Part shown: positions 52,513 to 60,700 of the stretch, in pieces
Layout: every line of letters begins with the position of its first letter
Numbering within the stretch: position 1 is the stretch's first letter
NCBI GenBank assembly: GCA_963720235.1
Contig: OY970389.1
Coordinates: 3,162,001-3,226,000, forward strand
DNA from: JACMLC01 sp963720235
GTDB taxonomy: Bacteria; Acidobacteriota; Blastocatellia; Pyrinomonadales; Pyrinomonadaceae
Length of the DNA: 64,000 bases
Direction of reading: 5' to 3'
The notes under the pieces: model-generated
Told to the model about the DNA's origin: nothing
What the model saw: the letters and a program-made list of their open reading frames with translations, nothing else
Database searches by the model: none
Position numbers and translations under genes: made by a program

Positions 52513-53514
52513 ATGTCTAACATTCCGAATCCGGCGAGTGAATATGGCGCGAGTGCGCGTGTGTGGAGATGGCGACGCGCTCTCTCCGCTACGGGCAGCA
52601 GTGGCGATGCAATTTTTCGCGGCGTGCTCTTGCTGTGCGCAGTGTTGCTGCTGGTCATAGTCTCTTCGATGGTCATTGCGATGGCCGCGAACTCCATGCT
52701 TTCGATACGCGAGTTCGGTTTCGGATTTTTGACGGGACGCAACTGGGACCCGATTAAAGGTGAGTTTGGCGCGCTGCCATTTATCTATGGCACGATTGTC
52801 TCGTCTGTGCTGGCACTCGTTATCGCCGTGCCGCTCTCCATCGGCGTCGCAATCTTTCTGGTCGAACAGGCGCGGCCAGGCATCGCGCGCCCTCTGGCTT
52901 TTTTAGTAGAACTGCTGGCAGCCATTCCATCTGTCGTCTATGGCCTGTGGGGCATCTTCGTGCTGGCCCCTTTTCTGCGCGAGCACGTGCAGCCGCCACT
53001 TGCAAAGTGGTTCGGCTGGCTGCCGCTCTTTGAAGGCACGCCGACGGGCTTAGGGCTTTTCACCGGCGGCATTATCTTAGCCATTATGGTGACGCCGATT
53101 ATCACTGCGGTCGTGCGCGATGTGCTGGCCGCAGTGCCTGTCAATCAACGCGAAGCCGCACTCGCGCTCGGCGCGACCAAGTGGGAAACGACAAGAGTCG
53201 TGCTGGCAAATGCTGCTTCTGGAATTGCGGGCGCGATTGTGCTCGGACTTGGACGAGCAATCGGAGAGACGATGGCTGTCACGATGGTCATCGGCAACCG
53301 CCCGCAGATTAGCGCATCGCTCTTCGAGCCTTCTTACACCATCGCCTCCGTCATCGCCAACGAGTTCACGGAAGCGACCGGCGATTTATATTTGAGTGCG
53401 TTGATAGAAATCGGACTCATACTTTTTCTCGTCACCTTTATTGTCAACGGCGTCGCCAAGCTCCTTGTGTGGAGCGTGACGCGCGGGACGAGCGGCACTG
53501 CGAGGGCTGCTTGA
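52513..53514 (+). CDS. pstC: Phosphate ABC transporter permease PstC
   Basis: 333 residues, six to seven transmembrane helices. The EAA loop that contacts the ATPase is REAALALGATKWETTRVVL (near residue 212), and the family motif AIPSVVYGLWGIFVLAPF is present. The start is ATG 52513; a longer frame from 52414 only translates the repeat element. No Shine-Dalgarno sequence is visible because the element reaches to 4 bp before the start. Its TGA overlaps the pstA start as TGATG, indicating translational coupling. Confidence 0.94.
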   Translation: MSNIPNPASEYGASARVWRWRRALSATGSSGDAIFRGVLLLCAVLLLVIVSSMVIAMAANSMLSIREFGFGFLTGRNWDPIKGEFGALPFIYGTIVSSVLALVIAVPLSIGVAIFLVEQARPGIARPLAFLVELLAAIPSVVYGLWGIFVLAPFLREHVQPPLAKWFGWLPLFEGTPTGLGLFTGGIILAIMVTPIITAVVRDVLAAVPVNQREAALALGATKWETTRVVLANAASGIAGAIVLGLGRAIGETMAVTMVIGNRPQISASLFEPSYTIASVIANEFTEATGDLYLSALIEIGLILFLVTFIVNGVAKLLVWSVTRGTSGTARAA

Positions 53515-54374
53515 TGGAAGTGTTGTCTCAAGGGAAAAAGATGCGGCGTTTCACGAACGCATTGATGACTGGCCTGACGGCGGCCTGCGCCTTCTTCGTG
53601 GCAGGTATTCTGGTAATCATTCTCGGCTACATAGCCTGGCGCGGCGTCTCTTCCATCAGCCTCCAGTTTTTGATTGACACGCCAAAGCCTGTCGGTGAAG
53701 GCGGCGGCATCGGCAATGCGATTATCGGCACGCTCGTGCTTCTCGGTTTAGCCTCTGTCATCGGTCTGCCCTTCGGCATCGCCGCAGGAATTTATCTGGC
53801 GGAGTTTGGAGACAACTGGTTCGGCAACATCGTGCGCTTTGTGACAGACACTTTGACGGGCGTGCCTTCCATCGTGGTCGGCGTTTTTATTTACGCTCTG
53901 ATTGTGTTGCCGATGAAGCAGTTTTCAACTATCGCCGGAGGCATCGCGCTCGCGTTGATTATGATTCCGATTGTCACGCGCACGACGGAAGAGATGATAC
54001 GGCTTGTGCCAAACTCTCTGCGCGAGGGCGCGCTGGCTCTCGGTGCGCCGCAGTGGCGCGTGACGCTCGGCGTAGTCCTTCCGGCTGCTGCGTCCGGCGT
54101 AGCGACGGGCGCGATGCTTGCCATCGCGCGTGTCTCAGGCGAAACCGCGCCGCTACTTTTCACGGCCTTCGGCAGTCGCTTCTTTTTTGAATATCAAAGA
54201 CCTGTTGCCGCTCTGAAGGAGCCGATAGCTTCGCTCACCGTACAGATTTACAACTACGCCATCTCGCCTTACGATGAATGGCACGCGATGGCTTGGGCGG
54301 CAACGCTTGTCTTGATGACGCTCATTCTGGCAATCAATATCACCGTCAGATTTTTTACGCGGAAGAAGTTTTAG
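53514..54374 (+). CDS. pstA: Phosphate ABC transporter permease PstA
   Basis: 286 residues, six transmembrane helices, partner of PstC. Motifs include TGVPSIVVGVFIYALIV and the EAA loop REGALALGAPQWRVTLGVVLP. The start is ATG 53514, overlapping the pstC stop by one base. A second ATG at 53541 has AAGGGA upstream and could also be used. pstB starts 7 bp after its stop. Confidence 0.93.
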   Translation: MEVLSQGKKMRRFTNALMTGLTAACAFFVAGILVIILGYIAWRGVSSISLQFLIDTPKPVGEGGGIGNAIIGTLVLLGLASVIGLPFGIAAGIYLAEFGDNWFGNIVRFVTDTLTGVPSIVVGVFIYALIVLPMKQFSTIAGGIALALIMIPIVTRTTEEMIRLVPNSLREGALALGAPQWRVTLGVVLPAAASGVATGAMLAIARVSGETAPLLFTAFGSRFFFEYQRPVAALKEPIASLTVQIYNYAISPYDEWHAMAWAATLVLMTLILAINITVRFFTRKKF

Positions 54375-54381
54375 AATAAAG

Positions 54382-55236
54382 ATGTCCACACCAGTCATAG
54401 TATCGAAGCCGCGTGTCGGGGAGGCGCGCGCAGAAGAAAAGCGCGAGAGCGAGATGAAACGTGCGAGTGAAGAGACTGCGCAGGCGAAGATTAGCGTGCG
54501 CGGGCTAAACTTTTTTTATGGCCGCGTGCAGGCGCTCTACAATATTTCATTAGACATTCCAGAGCGCGTCGTGATGGCTTTTATAGGGCCGTCTGGCTGC
54601 GGCAAGTCAACATTCCTGCGAACTCTGAATCGCATGAACGATACGATTCCAGGCACGCGCGCCGAAGGCCGCGTCGAGATTGACGGGCGCGACATCTATG
54701 CTCCCGGCACAGATGTGGTCGCCTTGAGGCGCGAGGTCGGAATGGTCTTTCAGAAGTCGAACCCGTTTCCGAAATCAATCTTTGACAACGTGGCTTACGG
54801 CCTGCGCATCAATCGCATGGCGACGAGCAAGGCGGATTTGCAGGAGCGCGTCGAGCAGGCATTGACGGACGCCGCGCTGTGGCCCGAAGTCAAAGACCGC
54901 TTGAAATCATCCGCGCTCGGACTTTCCGGCGGGCAGCAGCAAAGGCTCTGCATCGCACGCGCTCTCGCAGTGCGACCGGAAGTTGTCTTGATGGACGAAC
55001 CCGCATCCGCGCTCGACCCGATGGCGACGCAGAAGATTGAAGAGTTGATTGTCGAACTCAAAAGGCAATACACCATCATCATCGTCACACACAACATGCA
55101 GCAGGCCGCGCGCGTCTCAGACCAGACGGCCTTCTTCTGGCTCGGCAAGCTGATTGAAGTCAACTCGACTGAGAAGATGTTCACCAACCCGGAAGAGAAA
55201 TTGACGGAGGATTACATCACGGGGAGGTTCGGATGA
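54382..55236 (+). CDS. pstB: Phosphate ABC transporter ATPase PstB
   Basis: 284 residues. Energises phosphate import. Walker A GPSGCGKST (69-77), Q-loop MVFQKSNPFPKSIFDNVAYG, signature LSGGQQQR, Walker B VVLMDEP and H-loop THNMQQA are all intact and PstB-specific. An unusual charged N-terminal extension of about 35 residues (many R, E and K) precedes the ABC domain. A heptamer element starts immediately after its stop and leads to phoU. Confidence 0.95.
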   Translation: MSTPVIVSKPRVGEARAEEKRESEMKRASEETAQAKISVRGLNFFYGRVQALYNISLDIPERVVMAFIGPSGCGKSTFLRTLNRMNDTIPGTRAEGRVEIDGRDIYAPGTDVVALRREVGMVFQKSNPFPKSIFDNVAYGLRINRMATSKADLQERVEQALTDAALWPEVKDRLKSSALGLSGGQQQRLCIARALAVRPEVVLMDEPASALDPMATQKIEELIVELKRQYTIIIVTHNMQQAARVSDQTAFFWLGKLIEVNSTEKMFTNPEEKLTEDYITGRFG

Positions 55237-55327
55237 TTTGAAATTTGAGATTTGAAATTTGAGATGGATGTGCTTAATCAGCCTTTGCTCTTCAAATCAA
55301 AAATCGCAAATCTAAAATCAAAAATAG
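55237..55327. repeat. Inverted heptamer-arm element, AAATTTG/ATTTTTG class, pstB/phoU junction
   Basis: The left arm TTTGAAATTTGAGATTTG starts directly after the pstB stop. The right arm of AAAATC/CAAATC words ends 4 bp before the phoU ATG. Confidence 0.8.
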
Positions 55328-55331
55328 TTTT

Positions 55332-55988
55332 ATGGAACGAAGAATTTTAGACCGTGAGCTTGATGCTTTAAGAGACCGCGTGCTGCTGTTGGGCGGCGAG
55401 ACGGAGCGTGCGCTGCAAAGGGCTATCTCTTCGCTGGTCGAGCGCGATAGCGCGATGGCGCAGCAGGTGCTTGACGAGGATGACCAGATAGACGAATTGG
55501 AGGTCGAGATAGACCGCCTCTGCGTGGACACCATCGCGCTCCGTCAACCAGCCGCGCGCGACCTGCGCTTTGTCATCTCCGTAGCGAAAATCGCGCCCGC
55601 TCTTGAGCGCATAGCAGACCATGCCTGCAACATCGCACGCGCAGCGATTGACCTTAACGACGAGCCGGAACTGAAATCTTTCGCAGAGTTGCCGCGCATG
55701 GCCGAACAGGCTTCCGGCATGTTGCACGCCGCGCTCGACGCTTTCACTTCCGGCAATGCAGAGGCCGCGCGCAGTGTCATCGCGCGCGACGACGAGATAG
55801 ACGAGATTTACAACCGTCTCTTTCACGACCTGATTGAGATGATGGTCACAGACCCGACCATCACTGCGCGCGGCGCACGCCTGCTCTTCGTCGCCAAACA
55901 CATAGAGCGCATCGCAGACTATGTCACGGACATCTGCGAGTTGACCGTGTACATGATGGAAGCGGCGTTTATCAAACACAGCAACTGA
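55332..55988 (+). CDS. phoU: Phosphate signalling complex protein PhoU
   Basis: 218 residues, all-helical, two PhoU repeats (about 10-100 and 115-205) with the metal-binding type sequences DDQIDELEVEIDR and RDDEIDEIYNRLFHDL. PhoU represses the Pho response by linking PstSCAB to the PhoR kinase. The start is ATG 55332, 4 bp from a repeat arm and without a Shine-Dalgarno sequence. It is part of the complete set pstS-C-A-B-phoU-phoB-phoR. Confidence 0.95.
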   Translation: MERRILDRELDALRDRVLLLGGETERALQRAISSLVERDSAMAQQVLDEDDQIDELEVEIDRLCVDTIALRQPAARDLRFVISVAKIAPALERIADHACNIARAAIDLNDEPELKSFAELPRMAEQASGMLHAALDAFTSGNAEAARSVIARDDEIDEIYNRLFHDLIEMMVTDPTITARGARLLFVAKHIERIADYVTDICELTVYMMEAAFIKHSN

Positions 55989-55991
55989 CAA

Positions 55992-56110
55992 GCAAGGATG
56001 AAGGCGGAAGGATGAAGGATGAAAAGCGTGCTATTCAGAGATGAGCAAATCAAGTTTAAATAGCGTGCCTTTTATCCTTCATCCTTCCGCCTTCATCCTT
56101 CATCCTTGAA
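55992..56110. repeat. Inverted heptamer-arm element, GGATGAA class (copy 2), phoU/phoB junction
   Basis: Arms of GGATGAA/GGCGGAA words and complements around a core with AGCGTGCTATT...AAATAGCGTGCC. It starts a few bp after the phoU stop and ends 3 bp before the phoB ATG. Confidence 0.85.
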
Positions 56111-56113
56111 ATT

Positions 56114-56818
56114 ATGCCTGGACCAATTTTGATTGTTGAAGACGATGCAGACATCGCTGAGAGCTTGCGTTATAACCTTGAGCGCGATGGTTTGAAGACG
56201 CGCACGGCTGAGACGGGCGAGAAAGGTCTAGCGGCTGCGCTGGACGCGCAGGCAGGGCCGCCCGCGCTCATTATTCTTGACCTGATGCTGCCGGGCATGA
56301 GCGGCACGGAGTTGTGTCGTCGCCTCAGGCGCGAGCCGCAGACACGTCGCACGCCGATTATTATGCTCACCGCGCGCGTCTCCGAAGCAGAGCGCGTGGC
56401 AGGGCTTGATTTGGGCGCGGATGATTACATCACAAAACCTTTCTCCGTGCGCGAGTTGATGGCGCGCGTGCGCGCTGTGCTCAGGCGCGTGGACGAAAAC
56501 ACGCAGGCGCGTTATGAGGACAGCCACTTGCAGATTGATTTCGCGGACATGCGCGTCGTCTGCGGTGGAGAATCCGTCAAGCTCACGCGCAAAGAGTTTG
56601 CGCTGCTCTCTATGCTCGCCAAGAGCGCGGGCCGCGTGGCGACGCGCCAGCAGTTGTTGGACAATGTGTGGGGCTATCAGTATTTTGGCGACACGCGCAC
56701 GCTGGATGTGCACATACGTCGTCTCAGGCAAAAGCTTGGCCCATGTGGCGAGGCCATTGAAACTGTCGTCGGCGTCGGCTATCGCTTCGCCGGATGCAGG
56801 GAGGAAATGCAAGGATGA
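56114..56818 (+). CDS. phoB: Phosphate regulon response regulator PhoB
   Basis: 234 residues. Receiver domain (about 5-120) with acidic pocket E9-D10-D11, phosphoacceptor D56 (LIILDLMLPG) and K105 region (ITKPF). OmpR/PhoB winged helix (about 140-230). It is predicted to bind the 11-bp-period boxes found before the porin, TonB-receptor and pstS genes. The start ATG 56114 is 3 bp past a repeat arm. Its stop codon lies inside the GGATGAA arm of the next element (C-terminus M-Q-G-stop). Confidence 0.94.
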   Translation: MPGPILIVEDDADIAESLRYNLERDGLKTRTAETGEKGLAAALDAQAGPPALIILDLMLPGMSGTELCRRLRREPQTRRTPIIMLTARVSEAERVAGLDLGADDYITKPFSVRELMARVRAVLRRVDENTQARYEDSHLQIDFADMRVVCGGESVKLTRKEFALLSMLAKSAGRVATRQQLLDNVWGYQYFGDTRTLDVHIRRLRQKLGPCGEAIETVVGVGYRFAGCREEMQG

Positions 56819-56935
56819 ATGATGAATGATGAATGATGAAAGGCATGCTGTTTAATTTTGAAGCATTCAATTTCAAATAGCCCACACTTCATCTTTTTTC
56901 ATCCTTCATCCTTCCGCCTTCATCCTTGCTCTTAA
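56813..56935. repeat. Inverted heptamer-arm element, GGATGAA class (copy 3), phoB/phoR junction
   Basis: The left arm of GGATGAA/TGATGAA words contains the phoB stop. The core GGCATGCTGTTTAAT...GCATTCAATTTCAAATAGC matches copy 1. The right arm ends 4 bp before the phoR TTG start. Confidence 0.85.
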
Positions 56936-56939
56936 TATT

Positions 56940-58232
56940 TTGTCTCGTCGTCGCATGCTGGCGGTGGTCCTGGGGAGCGCGATTCTCGCGGCTCTCATCC
57001 TTGTGGCTCTCTGGCAGCCGCTCGCAGCAGTGTTGTCGCTGTGCGCCGCCATTGCCGCAGCAGTTCTGACACGGCTTCTAACTTTTCCGAAAACAGATGA
57101 AGCATTAAAAGCTTCAGAGCTTCACGCAGAACTTCGCCCGCAACCAAAGCATCACCTCGAAACTCTTTCCAAGACGAATGATGTCTCGCCGGGCGTGTTG
57201 CTGGATGCGACGATGAATAGCATGCGCGAGGGCGTGCTGATTGTTGACGGCGAGATGCGTATTGTCGCTGCCAACTCCGCTGCGCGAGAAGTTTTTTCGG
57301 GCATTGAAGGCAAGTTTGAATCACTTCGCTTGAGTGATTTGACGCGCAATCCTTCGATTTATGAAGCCTTTCGCGCAGCACTTGATGAAGGCCAACGTGT
57401 CGAAACCAAAGTCTGGATGCGGCGCGGAGACCGACGCGCTTTCGATTTGCGTGTCGCGCCTCTGCGCCTGACTTTGACGGGCGGTGCGCGCGGGGCCATC
57501 GGAGTCTTTTTCGACATCACGCAACTCGAAAGGCTTGAGCGAGTCCGTCAGGAATTTCTCTCCAATGTCTCTCACGAACTACGCACGCCGCTCACGGCCA
57601 TCATTGCTTTTGTGGACACTCTCGAAGAAGGAGCGATTGATGACAGCGAACACAATCGTCGTTTCCTCAAAGTGATTCGCCGCAACGCAGAGCGGATGCA
57701 TAATCTGATTGACGACATCCTAGAGCTTTCATCTATCGAAGCAGGAACAGTCACCGTCGAGCCGCGCATGGTGCATCTCGCAGCCGTCATCGAAGACATC
57801 AAGCTTGCGCTCGCCGCGCGTGCAGAGGCGCGCAGTGTGACGCTGCATAACGAGGTCTCAAACGGCTTGATGGTTTATGCGGATGCGCGCAGGCTCGAAC
57901 AGATGCTCACGAATCTGATTGACAACGCGATTAAGTTTAACCGCGAAGAGGGCCGCATCATTGTTCGACATGAAGCGACGGAGGGGCGCGACCGCATCAG
58001 CGTGACGGACACTGGCGACGGCATCAGTCAAGAACATATCGAACGCATCTTCGAGCGTTTCTATCGCATAGACCGCGCACGCTCGCGCGAGATGGGCGGC
58101 ACAGGATTAGGGCTCGCCATCGTCAAACATCTGGCGCGCGCACACGGCGGCGAAGCCACTGTGCAATCCACTCCCGGCGAAGGCTCAACCTTTACTATCG
58201 AACTCCCTTCAAAAGAAAGTCTGGAGTCATGA
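56940..58232 (+). CDS. phoR: Phosphate regulon sensor histidine kinase PhoR
   Basis: 430 residues. Two N-terminal transmembrane helices (about 7-50) with almost no periplasmic loop, as in PhoR. A PAS domain (about 85-195) follows, then HisKA with phosphoacceptor H212 (SNVSHELRTPLT) and the ATPase domain with N-box NLIDNAIKFN, DTGDGI and GGTGLGLAIVKH. It phosphorylates PhoB. The start is TTG 56940 or ATG 56955; neither has a good ribosome site. The last residues S-L-E-S and the stop are encoded by a GACTCCA-class heptamer arm. Confidence 0.93.
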   Translation: MSRRRMLAVVLGSAILAALILVALWQPLAAVLSLCAAIAAAVLTRLLTFPKTDEALKASELHAELRPQPKHHLETLSKTNDVSPGVLLDATMNSMREGVLIVDGEMRIVAANSAAREVFSGIEGKFESLRLSDLTRNPSIYEAFRAALDEGQRVETKVWMRRGDRRAFDLRVAPLRLTLTGGARGAIGVFFDITQLERLERVRQEFLSNVSHELRTPLTAIIAFVDTLEEGAIDDSEHNRRFLKVIRRNAERMHNLIDDILELSSIEAGTVTVEPRMVHLAAVIEDIKLALAARAEARSVTLHNEVSNGLMVYADARRLEQMLTNLIDNAIKFNREEGRIIVRHEATEGRDRISVTDTGDGISQEHIERIFERFYRIDRARSREMGGTGLGLAIVKHLARAHGGEATVQSTPGEGSTFTIELPSKESLES

Positions 58233-58284
58233 GTCTGGAGTCAAGAGTCAAAAACTTTTTCTTAGGACTCCAGACTCATGACTG
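58218..58284. repeat. Inverted heptamer-arm element, GACTCCA class, at the phoR end
   Basis: AGTCTGGAGTCATGAGTCTGG in the left arm (which contains the phoR stop) pairs with CCAGACTCATGACT in the right arm, around AAAACTTTTTCTTAG. It may also act as the terminator of the pst-pho group. Confidence 0.8.
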
Positions 58285-58295
58285 TTTGATAAACC

Positions 58296-58325
58296 TTGAC
58301 GGTCTGCGAGGGGGCTTGTTACACT
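58296..58325 (+). promoter_or_regulatory. Candidate promoter of the CarD gene
   Basis: TTGACG (58296-58301) and TACACT (58320-58325) with an 18-bp spacer, the latter preceded by TGT as an extended -10. About 100 bp of leader with a small GC-rich hairpin (near CGACGC-TTGCT-GCGTCG) follows. Confidence 0.5.
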
Positions 58326-58431
58326 TTTGTGAGATTTAAGCGAACCCGACGCTTGCTGCGTCGCTCGAAGGGTATCCTACAGACCTGTATGTGCGGCGTA
58401 GTCTGATTTTTTGTAATTCGATGGAGGTGCA

Positions 58432-58980
58432 ATGGTGGGCTTCAAAGTCGGCCAGAAAGTTGTTTATCCTAATCACGGGATCGGAACCATCGAGCAGATC
58501 GAACAGAAACAAATTGGCGCAACCTCACTTCCCTTTTATACCCTGCGCCTGGCTGCAACTAATTCTGTTGTTCTCGTTCCGGTTGCCAATGCTACAGAAG
58601 TTGGTCTTCGTTCCCCAATTTCATCAGGCGAATGCGAGTTGCTCTTAAAGAGTCTTGCGGATGATTTCACTTCCCCCGCCCATGATTGGAAAGATCGCTT
58701 CAAAGATTTTTCGGAAAAGATGCGCACCGGCGATGTGTTTGAAGCCGCAGACGTGCTCAAGAATCTGACTTTTTTGAGTCATGTGAAGCCGCTCTCGTTT
58801 CGCGAGCAGCGTATGCTTGAGCGCGCGCGCTATCTGGTAGTCTCCGAATTGGCGGCGGTTTGTCGCCAGCCCGAATGCAATATAGAGCCTCGCGTCGAAC
58901 AGGCACTCGCACGCGCCTGTGCCAAGCATGAGCGTCGCCCCGCACGCGCGCGCGCCGCAAGTGCGGCCATCGGTCACTGA
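58432..58980 (+). CDS. carD: CarD/CdnL-type transcription regulator
   Basis: 182 residues. The N-terminal CarD/TRCF-like RNA polymerase interaction domain (about 1-65) begins FKVGQKVVYPNHGIGTIEQIE, and a helical C-terminal DNA-interacting domain follows (about 70-160). The C-terminal tail is basic (ARACAKHERRPARARAAS). CarD stabilises open promoter complexes and affects rRNA transcription in mycobacteria and others. ATG 58432 is preceded by GGAGGTG, a very strong ribosome site. A promoter candidate lies 107 bp upstream. Confidence 0.92.
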   Translation: MVGFKVGQKVVYPNHGIGTIEQIEQKQIGATSLPFYTLRLAATNSVVLVPVANATEVGLRSPISSGECELLLKSLADDFTSPAHDWKDRFKDFSEKMRTGDVFEAADVLKNLTFLSHVKPLSFREQRMLERARYLVVSELAAVCRQPECNIEPRVEQALARACAKHERRPARARAASAAIGH

Positions 58981-59065
58981 CCGAAGCAATTTACAAATCA
59001 ATTTATCCAAAGCAATACCCACGCGGGCTTCCACAACGGGCCGTGCAGGTAGCGGTCTATAAAGA

Positions 59066-59140
59066 AGGGGGTTAGGGGCCGGGGGCTGGGGGCCGGAAAA
59101 GCAGTTTGTCTTCACTACACCTGACCCCCGTCCCCTTCTT
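59066..59140. repeat. Inverted-arm element, GGGGGCT heptamer class
   Basis: The left arm is built of G-rich 7-bp words (GGGGGTT, AGGGGCC, GGGGGCT, GGGGGCC) after AAAGAAG. The shorter right arm ends in CCCCTTCTTTC. It lies between carD and the CNNM-type gene. The 224-bp gap holds otherwise only a promoter candidate. Confidence 0.7.
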
Positions 59141-59161
59141 TCTGTCTTTTCAATTCCTGCA

Positions 59162-59170
59162 TGCTATAAT
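59162..59170 (+). promoter_or_regulatory. Extended -10 promoter before the CNNM-type gene
   Basis: TGC-TATAAT (59162-59170), a perfect extended -10 element, lies 34 bp before the start codon. No good -35 is visible. Confidence 0.5.
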
Positions 59171-59204
59171 CCCTCCTGTCCCAAGCTCTGATAATTAGAC
59201 TCTG

Positions 59205-60653
59205 ATGCAATCACCGCTTTTCGTAGCGATGGACGAACCTGCGAGTTATTTTTTAACGCTTATTTTTGACGGAGCTGCGCCGACGGCTGCCGAGCCGATG
59301 TCTTTGATGAGCGCGTTCATCAAGCTTGCAGCTGTGCTCGTGCTGGTCGCCGTCAACGGTTTTTTTGTCGCGGCTGAGTTTGCGCTGGTCGGCGTGCGCC
59401 GCTCGCGCATTGAGACGATGGCGGCGGATGGCAGCCGTCGTGCCAAGCGGCTGCTCGGCATCCTCAATAATCTCAACGCATATCTCTCTGCCTCGCAACT
59501 CGGCATCACACTCGCTTCGCTGGCTCTGGGCATGTTGGGCGAACCGACCATCGCGCGGCTTTTGGAAAAACCACTCGCGGGTTTCTCAGAGACATGGCGA
59601 CATTTCATCGCACTTGCCATCGCTTACATCATCATCACATGCCTGCACATCGTTTTGGGCGAACAGGCTCCGAAACTCTTTGGCCTTGCGAGCGCGGAAA
59701 AGGTTGCGATGGTGACGGCTTGGCCGATGGAGATGTTCTATAAAACATTTCGCCTGCCGATACATGCGCTCGATTGGGCCAGCGCGCGCGTCGTGCGTCC
59801 TTTCGGAATCAAAGCCACTTCGGAACATGCTTCGATTTACACGGAAGAAGAGTTGCGCCAGCTTGTCAGACTCTCGCGCAAGAGCGGCCACCTGCGCGCC
59901 GATGAAGAACGTTTGATTAATCGCGTGTTTGAGTTTTCCGACACACTCGTGCGCGAGGCGATGGTTCCGCGCACGCAGATGGCAGCCATCTCAAGCGACT
60001 GTCAACTTGAACAAATCGCGCGAGCTTTTCAGCAACACGGCTATTCGCGCCTGCCTGTCTATCGTGAATCGCTGGACGACATGATTGGCTTCATACACAG
60101 CAAGGATGTCATGCCTTACTTGCTCAGGCCGGAGACCTTCAAGCTCGAACAGGTCTTGCAGGCTCCGCTTTATGTGGTTGACACTGCGCGGCTCGAAGAC
60201 GTGCTCAGGCAGATGCAGAAGGCCAAAGCGCACTTCGGCTTTGTGGTTGACGAGCACGGCGGCGTCGAAGGCGTCATCACGCTCGAAGACCTTTTGGAAG
60301 AGATTGTCGGAGACATCTCTGACGAGCACGACGAAGAAGTCAATGAGCAGATTAGCCAAGAGCGCGACGGGACATATGTGCTCGACGGCGCGCTGGCCGT
60401 GCGCGACCTCAATCGTCGCTTAAAACTTTCGCTGCCGGAGTCAGAAGCTTACACGACCATCGCCGGATTCCTGATGACGGAAGCAGGGCATGTCCTCGAA
60501 TCTGGCGAAGCGGTCAGGTATGACGGGCTGCTCTTTCATGTCGAGAAGGTTGATAAGCGCAGGGTCGTGCGCGTGCGCCTCGAACGCCCGGAAGGAGAAT
60601 CCGCAGAGGATGCAAACCAAAATAAAGAGGACAGCGCGAGTGCGGCAGGATAA
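59205..60653 (+). CDS. CNNM/CorC-family membrane protein (DUF21-CBS-CorC_HlyC)
   Basis: 482 residues. A DUF21 membrane domain (about 35-225) with ASQLGITLASLALGMLGEP is followed by a CBS pair (about 240-365, with EAMVPRTQMAAIS and DEHGGVEGVITLEDLLEEIVG) and the CorC_HlyC domain (about 385-465). Members are linked to Mg/Co efflux and are often mislabelled haemolysins. The start is ATG 59205; ATG 59229 is possible. The extended -10 at 59162 fits a short leader. Enolase follows 47 bp downstream. Confidence 0.92.
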   Translation: MQSPLFVAMDEPASYFLTLIFDGAAPTAAEPMSLMSAFIKLAAVLVLVAVNGFFVAAEFALVGVRRSRIETMAADGSRRAKRLLGILNNLNAYLSASQLGITLASLALGMLGEPTIARLLEKPLAGFSETWRHFIALAIAYIIITCLHIVLGEQAPKLFGLASAEKVAMVTAWPMEMFYKTFRLPIHALDWASARVVRPFGIKATSEHASIYTEEELRQLVRLSRKSGHLRADEERLINRVFEFSDTLVREAMVPRTQMAAISSDCQLEQIARAFQQHGYSRLPVYRESLDDMIGFIHSKDVMPYLLRPETFKLEQVLQAPLYVVDTARLEDVLRQMQKAKAHFGFVVDEHGGVEGVITLEDLLEEIVGDISDEHDEEVNEQISQERDGTYVLDGALAVRDLNRRLKLSLPESEAYTTIAGFLMTEAGHVLESGEAVRYDGLLFHVEKVDKRRVVRVRLERPEGESAEDANQNKEDSASAAG

Positions 60654-60700
60654 AAAGCATGTCTGTCAAATAAAAACTTAAGGAGCGATAATTTTTATCT

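Noticed and set aside
12971..56935. CRISPR arrays suggested by many short repeats
   Set aside because: The repeats are 7-8 bp words arranged as inverted arms; there are no regularly spaced identical direct repeats with unique spacers and no cas genes.
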